Part shown: in pieces, positions 18,441-28,617 of the stretch | Layout: every line of letters starts with the position of its first letter | Position numbering within the stretch: position 1 is the stretch's first letter | NCBI RefSeq assembly: GCF_015476115.1 | Contig: NZ_CP064295.1 | Span: 2,350,001 to 2,414,000, forward strand | Length of the DNA stretch: 64,000 nucleotides | DNA from: Aegicerativicinus sediminis | Lineage (GTDB): Bacteria; Bacteroidota; Bacteroidia; Flavobacteriales; Flavobacteriaceae | Direction: 5' to 3' | The notes under the pieces: model-generated | The model's input: the letters and a program-made list of their open reading frames with translations, nothing else | Databases searched by the model: none | Told to the model about the DNA's origin: nothing | Made by a program: the position numbers and the translations under genes

Positions 18441-19634
18441 ATGACAGAGCTTTTTAAAAATATAAAAGGAGATCGATTAATGTGGGCTATAGTGGCATTG
18501 CTTGCAATTTTCTCATTTTTGCCAGTCTACAGTGCAGCTAGTAATTTAGCGTATACCCTTGGAACTGGTAACACCTTTTCATATTTTTTGAAGCATTTCA
18601 TGCATTTGTCTTTGGGGTTTGCCATTATTTATGGAGTTCATCGCATTCCTTACAGATATTTTAGGGGATTATCTATGGTGATGATTCCAATTGTTATCAT
18701 TTTGTTGTCCATAACGCTCTTGCAAGGTGTTACTATAGATGGCGCAAATGCTAGTAGATGGATACAGATACCAGTTGTAGGTATGTCTTTTCAAACATCT
18801 ACACTCGCATTTGTGGTATTAATGGTTTATGTTGCACGGTATCTATCTAAGGTTCAAGATAGGGAGGTAACATTTAAAGAATCGATCTTACCCTTGTGGT
18901 TACCTGTCTTTTTAGTTCTAATCCTAATTCTTCCTGCGAATTTCTCCACGACTGCCATAATGTTTTTCATGGTAATGACTTTATGCTTTTTGGGAGGGTA
19001 TCCAATTAAATATTTATTACTGATCCTATTGTCTGGGATAATTGCTTTTGCACTTTTCATTTTAGTGGCTAAATCATTTCCTGAGGTAATGCCAAACCGT
19101 ATCGATACTTGGATGAGTAGGATTGATAATTTTGCGAATGGCGAAGATACCGAGGCTGATTACCAAATTGAAAGAGCAAAAATTGCAATCGCATCAGGAG
19201 GTATACAAGGAATGGGTCCCGGAAAAAGCATTCAAAAAAACTTTTTACCACAATCAGCTTCAGACTTCATTTTTGCAATAATTATAGAAGAGTATGGCTT
19301 AATCGGAGGAACCTTTTTGTTGGTACTTTATAGCTGGTTGCTTTTCAGGATTATCATTATAGCCCAAAAAGCAGATACTGTTTTCGGTAAATTATTGGTT
19401 TTGGGAGTTGGTCTTCCGATAGTGTTTCAAGCTTTGATAAATATGGCGGTAGCAGTGGAGTTGTTTCCTGTTACCGGTCAAACTTTACCATTAATAAGTA
19501 GCGGGGGAACATCTATTTGGATGACCTGTTTGGCCATTGGCATTATTTTAAGTGTAAGCGCTAAGCGTGAAGAAATGTTGGAACGTGAAGATTTTGAAAA
19601 CAGCCCATTAAAAATATTAAGTGAAACCATTTAG
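18441..19634 (+). CDS. ftsW: Septal peptidoglycan polymerase FtsW (SEDS)
   Basis: FtsW is the SEDS-family glycosyltransferase that polymerises lipid II at the septum with FtsI as partner. The 397-residue product has about ten membrane helices. Near the end lies GQTLPLISSGGTSIWMT, the strongly conserved SEDS signature, and SASDFIFAIIIEEYG marks the large extracellular loop with its conserved charged residues. The clustering with ftsI and murG supports FtsW rather than RodA. murG follows after nine bases. Confidence 0.96.
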   Translation: MTELFKNIKGDRLMWAIVALLAIFSFLPVYSAASNLAYTLGTGNTFSYFLKHFMHLSLGFAIIYGVHRIPYRYFRGLSMVMIPIVIILLSITLLQGVTIDGANASRWIQIPVVGMSFQTSTLAFVVLMVYVARYLSKVQDREVTFKESILPLWLPVFLVLILILPANFSTTAIMFFMVMTLCFLGGYPIKYLLLILLSGIIAFALFILVAKSFPEVMPNRIDTWMSRIDNFANGEDTEADYQIERAKIAIASGGIQGMGPGKSIQKNFLPQSASDFIFAIIIEEYGLIGGTFLLVLYSWLLFRIIIIAQKADTVFGKLLVLGVGLPIVFQALINMAVAVELFPVTGQTLPLISSGGTSIWMTCLAIGIILSVSAKREEMLEREDFENSPLKILSETI

Positions 19635-19643
19635 AAGCTAGGA

Positions 19644-20753
19644 TTGAAGACTGAAAAGACATATAGGTTTATGATATCCGGAGGCGGAACGGGAGGGCAT
19701 ATATTTCCTGCCTTGGCAATTGCTAACGAATTAAAATCTCGATACCCAAATGCTGAATTTCTTTTTGTGGGTGCCAAAGACAGAATGGAGATGGAAAAGG
19801 TCCCATCCGCAGGGTATGCAATAGAAGGTTTGTGGATCTCTGGAATACAGCGAAAATTAACCTTTAATAATCTCTTATTTCCGCTCAAATTGATGGCCTC
19901 TATGCTCCGTGCAAGAAAGCTTATACAGCAATTTAAACCAAATGTTGTAATAGGTACAGGGGGTTTTGCTAGCGGCCCACTTTTATATATGGCAGAAAAA
20001 GCAGGTTTGCCCTGTTTGATTCAGGAACAAAATTCTTTTCCAGGTATAACCAATAAGTGGTTGTCAAAAAGGGCAAAAACAATATGTGTCGCTTATAAAG
20101 GACTAGAAAGATTCTTCCCCGCTGAAAAAATAGTTCTCACAGGTAATCCTATCAGAAAGGAATTGCTTGCGGGTATTGAAAATAAGGTTGCCGCTAAAGA
20201 TCAATTGGGAGTTAAGCATGGGAGGCATACTGTCCTAATTCTAGGTGGTAGTTTAGGTGCCCGAAGAATCAATCAATTAATCGAGTCTAGACTTGAATTT
20301 TTTGATGATAATAAGGTTGAGCTTATTTGGCAATGTGGATCCTTGTATTATTCAGATTATAGAAGATATAATTCTATGGAACATGTTCAGGTGCATGCAT
20401 TTTTAGATAACATGAATGTTGCGTATGCTGCAGCAGATATTATAATTAGTCGGGCAGGTGCAAGTTCTGTTTCAGAGTTATGTGTGGTAGGTAAACCGGT
20501 AGTGTTTATCCCCTCGCCAAATGTTGCCGAGGACCATCAAACAAAAAACGCTAAGGCAATTGCTGATGAAGGGAGTGCCTTACTAATAAAGGAGACAGAT
20601 TTAGAGGAGAATTTTGATGTTGAATTTTCCAATTTACTAGGATCTAAACAAAAGCAAGAACAGTTATCTGAACATATTAAAAAGTTAGCGAAACCAAATG
20701 CTACTCAAGAAATAGTAAACGAGATTGAAAAATTAATTCAAACGAAGGGGTGA
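19644..20753 (+). CDS. murG: Undecaprenyldiphospho-MurNAc-pentapeptide GlcNAc transferase MurG
   Basis: MurG adds GlcNAc to lipid I to make lipid II. The 369-residue product shows the N-terminal glycine loop [34 protein letters not shown], and the C-terminal donor site [12 protein letters not shown]. The start is TTG at 19644; the first ATG (19671) would begin inside the first beta-strand and leave no residues before ISGGG, so TTG is preferred. Its stop overlaps the murC start by four bases. Confidence 0.96.
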   Translation: MKTEKTYRFMISGGGTGGHIFPALAIANELKSRYPNAEFLFVGAKDRMEMEKVPSAGYAIEGLWISGIQRKLTFNNLLFPLKLMASMLRARKLIQQFKPNVVIGTGGFASGPLLYMAEKAGLPCLIQEQNSFPGITNKWLSKRAKTICVAYKGLERFFPAEKIVLTGNPIRKELLAGIENKVAAKDQLGVKHGRHTVLILGGSLGARRINQLIESRLEFFDDNKVELIWQCGSLYYSDYRRYNSMEHVQVHAFLDNMNVAYAAADIIISRAGASSVSELCVVGKPVVFIPSPNVAEDHQTKNAKAIADEGSALLIKETDLEENFDVEFSNLLGSKQKQEQLSEHIKKLAKPNATQEIVNEIEKLIQTKG

Positions 20754-22099
20754 TAAGTAAATATTCACATATTTATTTTATTGGCATCGGGGGTATTGGT
20801 ATGAGCGCCTTGGCTCAATATTTTTTCCATGAAGGAAAGGTAATAGGAGGGTATGACAGGACACAGACTGATATTACCAAGGGCTTAGAAAAAATGGGTA
20901 TGGTTTTAAATTATGAAGAAAGTAAAACAGCGATTCCCAATAGTTTTTTAAATCAAGACAATGTCCTGATTATTTATACGCCTGCTATTAAACGCGGAAA
21001 TCAACAATTAGATTATTTTTTCGATAATGGATTCAAGGTTATAAAACGTTCCCAAGCCCTTGGTGAGATTACTCAGAATACATTCTGTTTTGCGGTTGCA
21101 GGGACTCATGGTAAGACAACAACCTCTAGCATTTTGGCCCATTTGCTTTATGAATGTAATGTCCCGGTTTCAGCATTTTTAGGGGGTGTTACAGTTAACT
21201 ACAGTTCCAATTATTTTAGCAATGGAACTGGGGTTTCAGTTGTCGAGGCGGATGAATTCGATCGTTCTTTTCTAACTCTTAATCCCGATTATGCGTGCAT
21301 TACTTCAATGGATGCAGACCATTTAGATATTTATGGGGAAAAGTCGGAATTGGAACTATCATTTAAGGATTTCGCGGGGAAAGTTCCAGATAACGGAAAG
21401 CTTTTTGTTAGAAGTGGTTTGCCCTTAAGTGGAATAACCTATGGGGTCGATGATTCTTCAATTTATAGTTCGGAAAATATTAGAATGGAAGAAGGTGGTT
21501 ATGTATTCGATTTACGAATGCCACATTCTATAATTAAAGATATCAAATTTAACCTACCTGGTAGACACAATGTGTCGAATGCTACGGTGGCTTTGGCGAT
21601 GGCTGCGGAGTATGGTTGCCCTCCCGAACAGCTCGCCAAAGCCCTGGCATCCTATAAAGGTGTGGTTAGACGATTTAACTACAGGATTAAGACGAATGAA
21701 CTTGTTGTAATTGATGACTATGCCCATCATCCAACCGAAATTAAGGCTGTTTTAGAGGCGGTTAAAGAATTTTATCCTGAAAGGAAAAATTTGGTGGTTT
21801 TTCAGCCACATTTATATAGCAGAACACGGGATTTTGGAGATGAATTTGCTCTGGTCCTAAGTTGTTTTGATGAGGTGATTTTGCTTGATATTTATCCAGC
21901 AAGAGAATTGCCAATACAGGAAATTACTTCAGGATGGTTGCTGGAAAAAATATCTATAGAAAACAAGTCATTGGTTTCAAAAGACAATCTTTTAAATAAA
22001 ATTAAGTCTTCCGATGCCAGTGTTATAGCGCTTTTAGGTGCGGGCGATATCGGGGAAGAAGTAAGTAAAATTGTAAATGGTTTAAAAGTTGAAAATTAA
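20750..22099 (+). CDS. murC: UDP-N-acetylmuramate:L-alanine ligase MurC
   Basis: MurC ligates L-alanine to UDP-MurNAc, the first step of stem-peptide synthesis. The 449-residue product has [13 protein letters not shown] at the N-terminus, the ATP loop [22 protein letters not shown], and [10 protein letters not shown], all MurC hallmarks. The start is GTG, overlapping the murG TGA in GTGA; no ATG upstream of FIGIGGIG exists, so GTG is firm. Its 3' end overlaps ftsQ by 11 bases. Confidence 0.96.
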   Translation: MISKYSHIYFIGIGGIGMSALAQYFFHEGKVIGGYDRTQTDITKGLEKMGMVLNYEESKTAIPNSFLNQDNVLIIYTPAIKRGNQQLDYFFDNGFKVIKRSQALGEITQNTFCFAVAGTHGKTTTSSILAHLLYECNVPVSAFLGGVTVNYSSNYFSNGTGVSVVEADEFDRSFLTLNPDYACITSMDADHLDIYGEKSELELSFKDFAGKVPDNGKLFVRSGLPLSGITYGVDDSSIYSSENIRMEEGGYVFDLRMPHSIIKDIKFNLPGRHNVSNATVALAMAAEYGCPPEQLAKALASYKGVVRRFNYRIKTNELVVIDDYAHHPTEIKAVLEAVKEFYPERKNLVVFQPHLYSRTRDFGDEFALVLSCFDEVILLDIYPARELPIQEITSGWLLEKISIENKSLVSKDNLLNKIKSSDASVIALLGAGDIGEEVSKIVNGLKVEN

Positions 22100-22808
22100 A
22101 CTTCGACATATAAAATTGGTTGTGGTACTGATTTTGGTTGTAGGCTTGTATTCATTTTCCAAGGTTAGGAATGAAAACCGACATACAAAAGAAGTTCAAG
22201 TAAAGTTTTTAGGCGATAACAACCTGTTTATTACGGAACAAAATGTTAGTAAATTGTTAATACAAAATCAAAAGAGCCTTACAGATAAGCCTAAAGATAT
22301 TATAGATTTGAACGAGTTAGAAGGTGCACTGAATGCTAACCCGATGATTAAAGAGGCTCAGGTGTTTATAAGTCTCGATGGTGTCATCACAGCAGAAATT
22401 GAGCAGAAAAAACCTATTGCCCGAGTCAGCACAAACGCTTCCTATTATATAGACGACCAAGGCTCCTATATGCCATTATCGTCAAATTTTTCAGCACGGG
22501 TGCCGTTGGTGACAGGGAAAATTTATAAAAATGATTTAAAGGCCGTTTATGATATGGCCAAAAGAATACAGGAAGATGAGTTTTTGCTACAACATGTAAC
22601 ACAAATTCATCAAAATGAAGATAGAAGTTTAGATCTGTATTTCAGATTACAGGATTTTAAAGTTGAGTTGGGGCAAGCTGAACTTTTGGATAAGAAAATC
22701 AATAATCTGAAGGCGTTTTATAAAAAAGCATTAAAGGATAACACCTTAAGGAATTATAGTGTAGTTAATTTGAGATTTGACAAACAAGTCATCTGCACCA
22801 AAAAATAA
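22089..22808 (+). CDS. ftsQ: Cell division protein FtsQ
   Basis: A 239-residue bitopic protein: a basic N-terminal tail, one membrane helix (about residues 8-22, LVVVLILVVGLYSF), then a POTRA-like region (about 35-100) and a beta domain. This is FtsQ architecture, and the position between murC and ftsA is standard. FtsQ scaffolds FtsB/FtsL at the divisome. The start is TTG, 11 bases inside the end of murC; the membrane helix would be lost with any later start. Sequence is diverged from the proteobacterial FtsQ, as usual for this phylum. Confidence 0.92.
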   Translation: MKIKLRHIKLVVVLILVVGLYSFSKVRNENRHTKEVQVKFLGDNNLFITEQNVSKLLIQNQKSLTDKPKDIIDLNELEGALNANPMIKEAQVFISLDGVITAEIEQKKPIARVSTNASYYIDDQGSYMPLSSNFSARVPLVTGKIYKNDLKAVYDMAKRIQEDEFLLQHVTQIHQNEDRSLDLYFRLQDFKVELGQAELLDKKINNLKAFYKKALKDNTLRNYSVVNLRFDKQVICTKK

Positions 22809-22811
22809 AGA

Positions 22812-24152
22812 ATGGAACAACAGAAAATAGCAGTTGGGTTAGACATCGGAACGACTAAAATTGTTGCGATGATTGGTAGGAAGAATGAGTATGGAAAAGC
22901 TGAAATTTTAGGTATAGGTAAGTCCAAAAGTTTGGGAGTACACCGTGGTGTAGTTAATAATATTACCCAAACCATTCAATCCATTCAACAAGCTGTAATG
23001 GAAGCGGAGGAAGAAGCTGGTATGAAAATTTCTGAGGTTACCGTTGGTATTGCAGGACAGCACATTCGCAGTTTACAGCATAGTGATTATATAACAAGAA
23101 GCAATTCCGATTTGGTTATAGACGACGATGATATAGAGCGTCTAATAAACCAAGTGCATAAATTGGTAATGCTTCCCGGGGAAGAAATCATTCATGTACT
23201 TCCACAAGAATATAAAGTAGATGGGCAGTCTGAAATTAAAGAGCCCATCGGAATGTACGGTGGCCGGCTTGAAGCAAATTTCCATGTAGTAGTAGGACAA
23301 GTTTCTTCCATCCGCAATATAGGACGTTGTGTTAAAAGTGCGGGACTCGAGTTGGAAGGTATAACCCTTGAACCGTTAGCATCTGCAAACGCGGTTTTAA
23401 GTCAGGAAGAAAAAGAGGCAGGTGTTGCCTTGATTGATATAGGTGGTGGTACTACTGATCTTGCCGTTTTTAAGGATGGTATCATTCGCCATACAGCGGT
23501 TATCCCCTTTGGTGGTAATGTTATAACAGAGGACATAAAGGAAGGCTGTTCCATTATTGAAAAACAAGCTGAATTACTGAAGATTAAATTTGGTTCTGCT
23601 TGGCCAGGAGAGAATAAGGATAATGAAATAGTTTCTATCCCTGGTTTAAGGGGCCGAGAGCCAAAGGAAATCACACTTAAAAATCTTTCAAAAATAATTC
23701 ATGCCAGAGTCGTTGAGATTATCGAGCAAGTTTATGTAGAGATAAAAAATTATGGGCATGAAGAGCAGAAAAAGAAGTTAATCGCAGGTATTGTCCTTAC
23801 GGGTGGTGGTAGCCAATTAAAGCATTTAAAACAGCTAGTTGAATACATCACAGGTATGGATACTAGAATAGGTTATCCTAATGAGCATTTGGCCGGTGAT
23901 AGTGACCAAGATGTTGCAAGCCCTCTTTATGCAACAGCAGTTGGTTTAGTAATGGATGGCTTAAAGCGACATGAAAGAAAAAGAGCAGAAAAACAAGCTG
24001 CTAAAGAAATTGAAGCCCAAGCGGAAGGACAAGCTTCATCAGAAGAAGGTCTACCTACTGAGGAGGTCATTGCTCCACCAAAAAAAGAGCGAAGATCATT
24101 TCTTGATAAGTTGACGGAACGGGTTAAGGATTTTCTTGACAATGCAGAATAA
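22812..24152 (+). CDS. ftsA: Cell division protein FtsA
   Basis: FtsA is the actin-like ATPase that ties FtsZ filaments to the membrane. The 446-residue product has phosphate-binding VGLDIGTTKIVAMIG at the N-terminus, IDIGGGTTDLAVF in the middle, and GIVLTGGGSQLKHL near residue 325. The C-terminus carries an alanine/glutamate-rich spacer and then an amphipathic helix, FLDKLTERVKDFL, which fits the membrane-targeting sequence. It lies three bases after ftsQ and 47 bases before ftsZ. Confidence 0.97.
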   Translation: MEQQKIAVGLDIGTTKIVAMIGRKNEYGKAEILGIGKSKSLGVHRGVVNNITQTIQSIQQAVMEAEEEAGMKISEVTVGIAGQHIRSLQHSDYITRSNSDLVIDDDDIERLINQVHKLVMLPGEEIIHVLPQEYKVDGQSEIKEPIGMYGGRLEANFHVVVGQVSSIRNIGRCVKSAGLELEGITLEPLASANAVLSQEEKEAGVALIDIGGGTTDLAVFKDGIIRHTAVIPFGGNVITEDIKEGCSIIEKQAELLKIKFGSAWPGENKDNEIVSIPGLRGREPKEITLKNLSKIIHARVVEIIEQVYVEIKNYGHEEQKKKLIAGIVLTGGGSQLKHLKQLVEYITGMDTRIGYPNEHLAGDSDQDVASPLYATAVGLVMDGLKRHERKRAEKQAAKEIEAQAEGQASSEEGLPTEEVIAPPKKERRSFLDKLTERVKDFLDNAE

Positions 24153-24199
24153 TTGAATCTATTGAACTAAAAATAAATAACCAGTAAACCTCTAAGTTT

Positions 24200-26131
24200 A
24201 TGAGTGATAATATTGAAATTGGAAACATAACATTCGACATGCCCAAGAACCAGTCGAACGTCATTAAAGTTATTGGCGTTGGCGGTGGAGGAAGCAATGC
24301 CATTAACCATATGTTTCAACAAGGAATTAAAGGTGTTGATTTTGTTATATGCAATACGGATTCACAGGCATTGCAAAATAGTGGAGTTCCGAATAAAATT
24401 CAACTGGGTGTTAATCTAACTGAAGGACTTGGTGCTGGTGCAAATCCTGAGATTGGTGAACAAGCCGCCATGGAAAGTTTGGAAGACATCCGCCGTATGT
24501 TGGATACAAATACCAAAATGATTTTTATCACTGCTGGAATGGGTGGTGGTACCGGAACGGGTGCAGCTCCTGTAATTGCAAAAATGGCCAAGGAATTGGA
24601 TGTGCTTACCGTTGGTATTGTTACGATACCTTTTTCCTTTGAAGGTAGAACAAGAGGGGAACAAGCCCAAAGAGGAATCGAAAAATTAAGAAAGCATGTT
24701 GATTCCCTAATTGTAATCAATAACAATAAGCTTAGGGAAGTTTATGGAAATTTAGGCTTTAAAGCAGGTTTCTCTAAAGCGGACGAAGTTTTGTCAACCG
24801 CCTCTAGGGGTATTGCTGAAGTTATTACCCATCATTACACTCAGAACATTGACTTACGTGATGCTAAGACTGTATTAAGCAATAGTGGAACCGCAATTAT
24901 GGGGTCCGCTACGGCATCTGGAAAAAGTAGGGCCCAGGATGCAATCATGAAAGCCTTGGATTCGCCATTACTGAATGATAATAAGATTACAGGAGCTAAA
25001 AATGTTCTACTACTTATCGTAAGTGGTTCCCAAGAAATTACAATCGACGAAATAGGTGAAATAAATGACCATATTCAAAATGAAGCTGGACATAATGCCA
25101 ACATAATTATGGGTGTTGGTGAAGACGAAGCGCTCCAAGAATCTATTTCTGTTACTATAATTGCTACGGGGTTCGACATTGATCAGCAAAATGAAATTAC
25201 TAATACAGAAACTAAAAAAGTTGTTCACGCTTTAGAAGATGATCATTCAGACGATAAACCTTCTAAGGAAGCGGAGCCTGCAATTATAACCCCTGAAATA
25301 TTTTTGGAGGAAAAAAAGCCAGAACCTCCTAAGGTAGTGCGACATACTTTAATGGAAGAGGAGGAGGAAAAAATTGAGATAAAATCAAAATCTACAAATG
25401 ACGACGGTATTATACCAACTTCCGATTTCCTAAGGAATATTAATGTTATTTATGAAGAGGTTTTAGATACCAGGCGTTATTCAGACAGTGATTTTAATAT
25501 TACTACAGTTCCATCTTCAGAACCTGTAAAAGAGATTGAAGAAGAGGAAGAGCAACAAATTACTTTAACCTTTGAGTTGCCTTTAAACAACCAGAAAATT
25601 GAAGATGATAAAGAGGATGACAAGCCAACTTTGTTTCATTTGGATGATGAGGTTAGGGATATGGATGTAAGTGATTATACTGAAATTATCCCGGTTACTG
25701 AGGCTAACGATAAAGGGGAGACTAGATACGTTCTTGAGGAAGATTATATGAGTTTTAATTCCTCCATGAATCCTTCGAAAGTTAAAGAGCAGAAGATTGA
25801 TGATATCATATTTGAGCGTAAAGTTGTTGATAATAAGGAGAAGGTAGAGGAAGCGGAAGAGATAGACCCGTTTAACAGTCCTATTTCAGATTTATTGAAG
25901 GAGCGTGCAAATGAGCGTCGAAGAAAAATGAAGGATTTTAACTATAAGTTCAATAGTGCTAAAATAGATGAGATTGAAAAGGAACCTGCCTACAAAAGGC
26001 AAGGTGTTAACTTAGATCAAACTCAGCATTCTTCAGAAACCAATGCCTCTAGAATGTCTGTTGGCAATGATGAGAATGATGATATTCAATTAAGACGAAA
26101 CAATTCGTTTCTACACGATAATGTAGATTAA
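24200..26131 (+). CDS. ftsZ: Cell division protein FtsZ with long acidic linker
   Basis: FtsZ is the tubulin-like GTPase that builds the division ring. The globular domain (about residues 15-330) includes GVGGGGSNAI and the T4 loop GGGTGTGAAP. At 643 residues it is much longer than the usual 350-400. The rest is a Glu/Asp-rich, apparently disordered linker (about 335-590), then the conserved peptide EPAYKRQGVNL at 595-605, then about 38 more residues ending in NNSFLHDNVD. Such a long tail is seen in Bacteroidota. A strong terminator lies 28 bases downstream and closes the dcw cluster. Confidence 0.97.
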   Translation: MSDNIEIGNITFDMPKNQSNVIKVIGVGGGGSNAINHMFQQGIKGVDFVICNTDSQALQNSGVPNKIQLGVNLTEGLGAGANPEIGEQAAMESLEDIRRMLDTNTKMIFITAGMGGGTGTGAAPVIAKMAKELDVLTVGIVTIPFSFEGRTRGEQAQRGIEKLRKHVDSLIVINNNKLREVYGNLGFKAGFSKADEVLSTASRGIAEVITHHYTQNIDLRDAKTVLSNSGTAIMGSATASGKSRAQDAIMKALDSPLLNDNKITGAKNVLLLIVSGSQEITIDEIGEINDHIQNEAGHNANIIMGVGEDEALQESISVTIIATGFDIDQQNEITNTETKKVVHALEDDHSDDKPSKEAEPAIITPEIFLEEKKPEPPKVVRHTLMEEEEEKIEIKSKSTNDDGIIPTSDFLRNINVIYEEVLDTRRYSDSDFNITTVPSSEPVKEIEEEEEQQITLTFELPLNNQKIEDDKEDDKPTLFHLDDEVRDMDVSDYTEIIPVTEANDKGETRYVLEEDYMSFNSSMNPSKVKEQKIDDIIFERKVVDNKEKVEEAEEIDPFNSPISDLLKERANERRRKMKDFNYKFNSAKIDEIEKEPAYKRQGVNLDQTQHSSETNASRMSVGNDENDDIQLRRNNSFLHDNVD

Positions 26132-26159
26132 TAGCTGAATAGTTTAGTGTTTCAACCTG

Positions 26160-26202
26160 AAAACCCGAAAAGTAATTAGATACTTTTCGGGTTTTCTTTT
26201 TT
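26160..26202 (+). terminator. Strong intrinsic terminator ending the dcw cluster
   Basis: A perfect 15-bp stem (26160-26174 with 26181-26195, loop ATTAGA) built on AAAACCCGAAAAGTA is followed by CTTTTTT. Confidence 0.9.
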
Positions 26203-26225
26203 ATCTTCGCAAAAAATTTTTTGAA

Positions 26226-26675
26226 ATGAGTTTGCAGACACGCGTAATGGAGGCTATGAAAACGGCCATGAAAGAGAAGAATCAAACGGCTTTAGCAGCT
26301 TTAAGAGCAGTTAAATCAGAAATTTTACTTGCCCAGACGTCAGCTGGTGGAGGTGATGAATTGTCTGAAGCTGAGGAGTTAAAATTGCTGGCTAAATTGG
26401 TAAAACAGCGTAAAGATAGTGCCGCAATTTTTTCCGAGCAGAATAGAAAAGATTTGGCGGAGCCTGAATTAGAGCAAGCAGAGATCATTGCACAATTTTT
26501 ACCTGAACAATTAGACGAATCTGAATTACGCCAAATTATAAAGGATACAATTTCTCAAACTGGTGCGGAGGGTATGAAAGATATGGGTAAAGTAATGGGT
26601 ATTGTTTCAAAGAAAGTGGCTGGAAAGGCAGATGGCAAAACTATTTCTACCATAGTAAAAGAAGAATTAAATTAA
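26226..26675 (+). CDS. GatB/YqeY domain protein
   Basis: A 149-residue YqeY-family protein, related to the C-terminal tRNA-binding tail domain of GatB. The N-terminus MSLQTRVMEAMKTAMK, the KQRKDSAAIF region, and the stretch FLPEQLDESELRQII match the family; near the C-terminus comes MGKVMGIVSKKVAGKADGK. The family is thought to act on tRNA or amidotransferase function, but its exact role is unsettled. It follows the ftsZ terminator by about 25 bases and precedes tRNA-Arg by 12 bases, so it may share a transcript with the tRNA. Confidence 0.93.
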   Translation: MSLQTRVMEAMKTAMKEKNQTALAALRAVKSEILLAQTSAGGGDELSEAEELKLLAKLVKQRKDSAAIFSEQNRKDLAEPELEQAEIIAQFLPEQLDESELRQIIKDTISQTGAEGMKDMGKVMGIVSKKVAGKADGKTISTIVKEELN

Positions 26676-26687
26676 ATTTTAAAAATT

Positions 26688-26761
26688 GGCCCAGTAGTTC
26701 AACTGGATAGAATATCAGATTTCGGCTCTGAGGGTTGGGGGTTCGAATCCTCCCTGGGTCA
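26688..26761 (+). tRNA. tRNA-Arg (anticodon TCG)
   Basis: A full cloverleaf of 74 bases was folded by hand. The acceptor stem pairs GGCCCAG with CTGGGTC (one G-T wobble). The D arm is GTTC/GAAT, the anticodon arm TCAGA/TCTGA has loop TTTCGGC, and the T arm GGGGG/CCTCC has loop TTCGAAT. Loop positions 34-36 read TCG, decoding CGA and other CGN arginine codons. The discriminator is A, and CCA is not encoded. Confidence 0.94.
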
Positions 26762-26769
26762 CAAAGAGA

Positions 26770-26804
26770 AAATCCAATACATGAAAAGTGTATTGGATTT
26801 TTTT
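26770..26804 (+). terminator. Intrinsic terminator after tRNA-Arg
   Basis: A 12-bp perfect stem (AAATCCAATACA, 26770-26781, with 26789-26800, loop TGAAAAG) runs directly into a T tract. Confidence 0.88.
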
Positions 26805-26941
26805 ATTAGACTTGATTGAATTAATTCAACTTTGTCTTAAGTGTTGAAATTTAGTATCTTAGAGTTGAAATTAAAATATAATAGCTAGGATTTATTTGTT
26901 GTCATTTTCTAAAATTCGAGATGATACCATTTCTAAACCGA

Positions 26942-27634
26942 ATGAGATATAATCTTATGTCTAAACAATATTTTCATAAATACCTTAAATATGCCATAGG
27001 AGAAATTGTACTTGTTGTCTTGGGGATTTTAATAGCATTGACAATTAATAATTGGAATATTAAAAAGCAGTAAAGAAAATTGGAAATTTCATATTTAAAA
27101 GAAATCTCTAAGAGTATCCAAAACGATAGTTTGGCGTTGGTAAATAATATTTCTTGGAATGCAAAAGGTCTACAACAAACCAAATCACTCAAAAAACATT
27201 TATTAGATAATAGACCCTATAATGATAGTTTAGAAAGTGTTTTTTCAAAAATATCTCTTATTGTTCAATACAAATTTAATAGAGAGATTTATGAATCTTT
27301 AAAAAGTTCAGGGATTAATTTAATCTCAAATGATTCATTAAGGTTCAGTATAATCAATTATTATAACGAAACTTTAAAGATAGAAGATTTGCACGGTAGG
27401 TTTGATTTACTAATATATTCCAGAGATATCGTTTACCCGAAATTTTTTAAAAGCTTTGTTATGAACAGTGAAGCCGTTCCAAATGATTACGACGAGCTAA
27501 AATCAGCAAATGATTTTTTGATTTATTTAGATTTCCTTATAAATGACTATAATTGGTTAATTGATTCATATAAAAATTTTGGAAAAATTATTTCTGGACT
27601 TCAAAAAGAAATAGGAATTGAATTAAGACGGTAA
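26942..27634 (+). pseudogene. DUF6090-family protein gene interrupted by an in-frame stop
   Basis: The ATG at 26942 opens a frame with KYAIGEIVLVVLGILIALTINNWN, split here at KYAIGEIVLVVLG then ILIALTINNWN, the membrane segment typical of bacteroidal DUF6090 proteins. After KKQ it meets TAA at 27071-27073. The same frame continues without another stop to 27634 (from RKLEISYLKEIS onward), with the soluble helical part expected for the family. One base change would restore a Lys, Gln or Glu codon. Two separate products, the second starting at TTG 27080, cannot be excluded because TTG starts occur in this genome. The family's function is not known to me. Confidence 0.75.
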
Positions 27635-27659
27635 TAAACGTTAATTTAACAGTATTTAT

Positions 27660-28415
27660 ATGGATTTAGGATTAAAGGGTAAAATCGCAATTGTTACAGG
27701 TGGTAGTAAAGGTATTGGCAGAAGTATTGCTCTTGCTTTGGTTCAGGAAGGTGCTAATGTTGCTATATGTGCCCGTGGGAAGGAAGCTCTTAAAAAAACC
27801 GAGAATGAGTTAATCCAAATGGGAGGGAAAGTATATGCACAGCCTTGTGATATTGGTGATACGGATCAATTAAACTTATTTTTGGATAATGTAAAAGATA
27901 GATTTGGTAAGATTGATATTTTAGTTAACAATGTCTCAGCCCTGAGCCTTGGGGATGATTTCGAGGATTGGAATAATTCATTGAACATCGATGTTTTGGC
28001 CAGTGTTAAAGCAACAAGAAGGGTAATTCCTTGGATGAAAGAAACAGGTGAAGGTTGTATTTTGTTTATTTCCTCCATATCTGGGCTAGAATCTGGTTCT
28101 CCTCCTGCCTATGCGGCATCCAAAGCTGCACTTATAAGTTATTCCAAGACCTTGGCCGTACACCTTGCTTCTAGTAATATAAGAGTGAATACAATTGCTC
28201 CAGGTTCCATTGAATTTAGTGGAGGTGTGTGGGAGTCCACTAAAAAAAATAATAGAGACTTTTATGATATGGTGGTGAATTCCATACCCTTTGGACGTAT
28301 GGGAAGACCAGATGAAATTGGGAAAGTTGCGGCGTTTCTTGTGTCACCCTGCGCTAGTTGGGTTACAGGTACCTGCCTTTCAGTAGATGGAGGTCAGCAT
28401 AAGTCTAATCTATAA
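27660..28415 (+). CDS. SDR-family oxidoreductase
   Basis: A 251-residue classical short-chain dehydrogenase/reductase. The cofactor loop is VTGGSKGIGRS, the NNVSAL stretch sits where NNAG is usual, the catalytic Ser lies in FISSISG, and the YAASK motif supplies Tyr and Lys. The C-terminus VTGTCLSVDGGQ is typical of the FabG-like group. The Arg of CARGKEAL after beta-strand 2 suggests NADP(H). The substrate is unknown. It is preceded by the broken DUF6090 gene and followed by a 200-base gap, so it is probably transcribed alone. Confidence 0.92.
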   Translation: MDLGLKGKIAIVTGGSKGIGRSIALALVQEGANVAICARGKEALKKTENELIQMGGKVYAQPCDIGDTDQLNLFLDNVKDRFGKIDILVNNVSALSLGDDFEDWNNSLNIDVLASVKATRRVIPWMKETGEGCILFISSISGLESGSPPAYAASKAALISYSKTLAVHLASSNIRVNTIAPGSIEFSGGVWESTKKNNRDFYDMVVNSIPFGRMGRPDEIGKVAAFLVSPCASWVTGTCLSVDGGQHKSNL

Positions 28416-28617
28416 GCTTCTTTTTAAATTTGATTTAGGAAAGATTTGATGTGAATTGTAAAGTATTGATAATCAATTTTTAATCCTTTCACTTTTTGCA
28501 AAGATCCATTTAAATTTAGTTAAATAAGATTTCTATATTGTAAGAGTAAAATTCCTACAAATACATTATTTTTGACCCATTTCAAATTAACAAATCTATT
28601 TATTAACCTATTGAATT

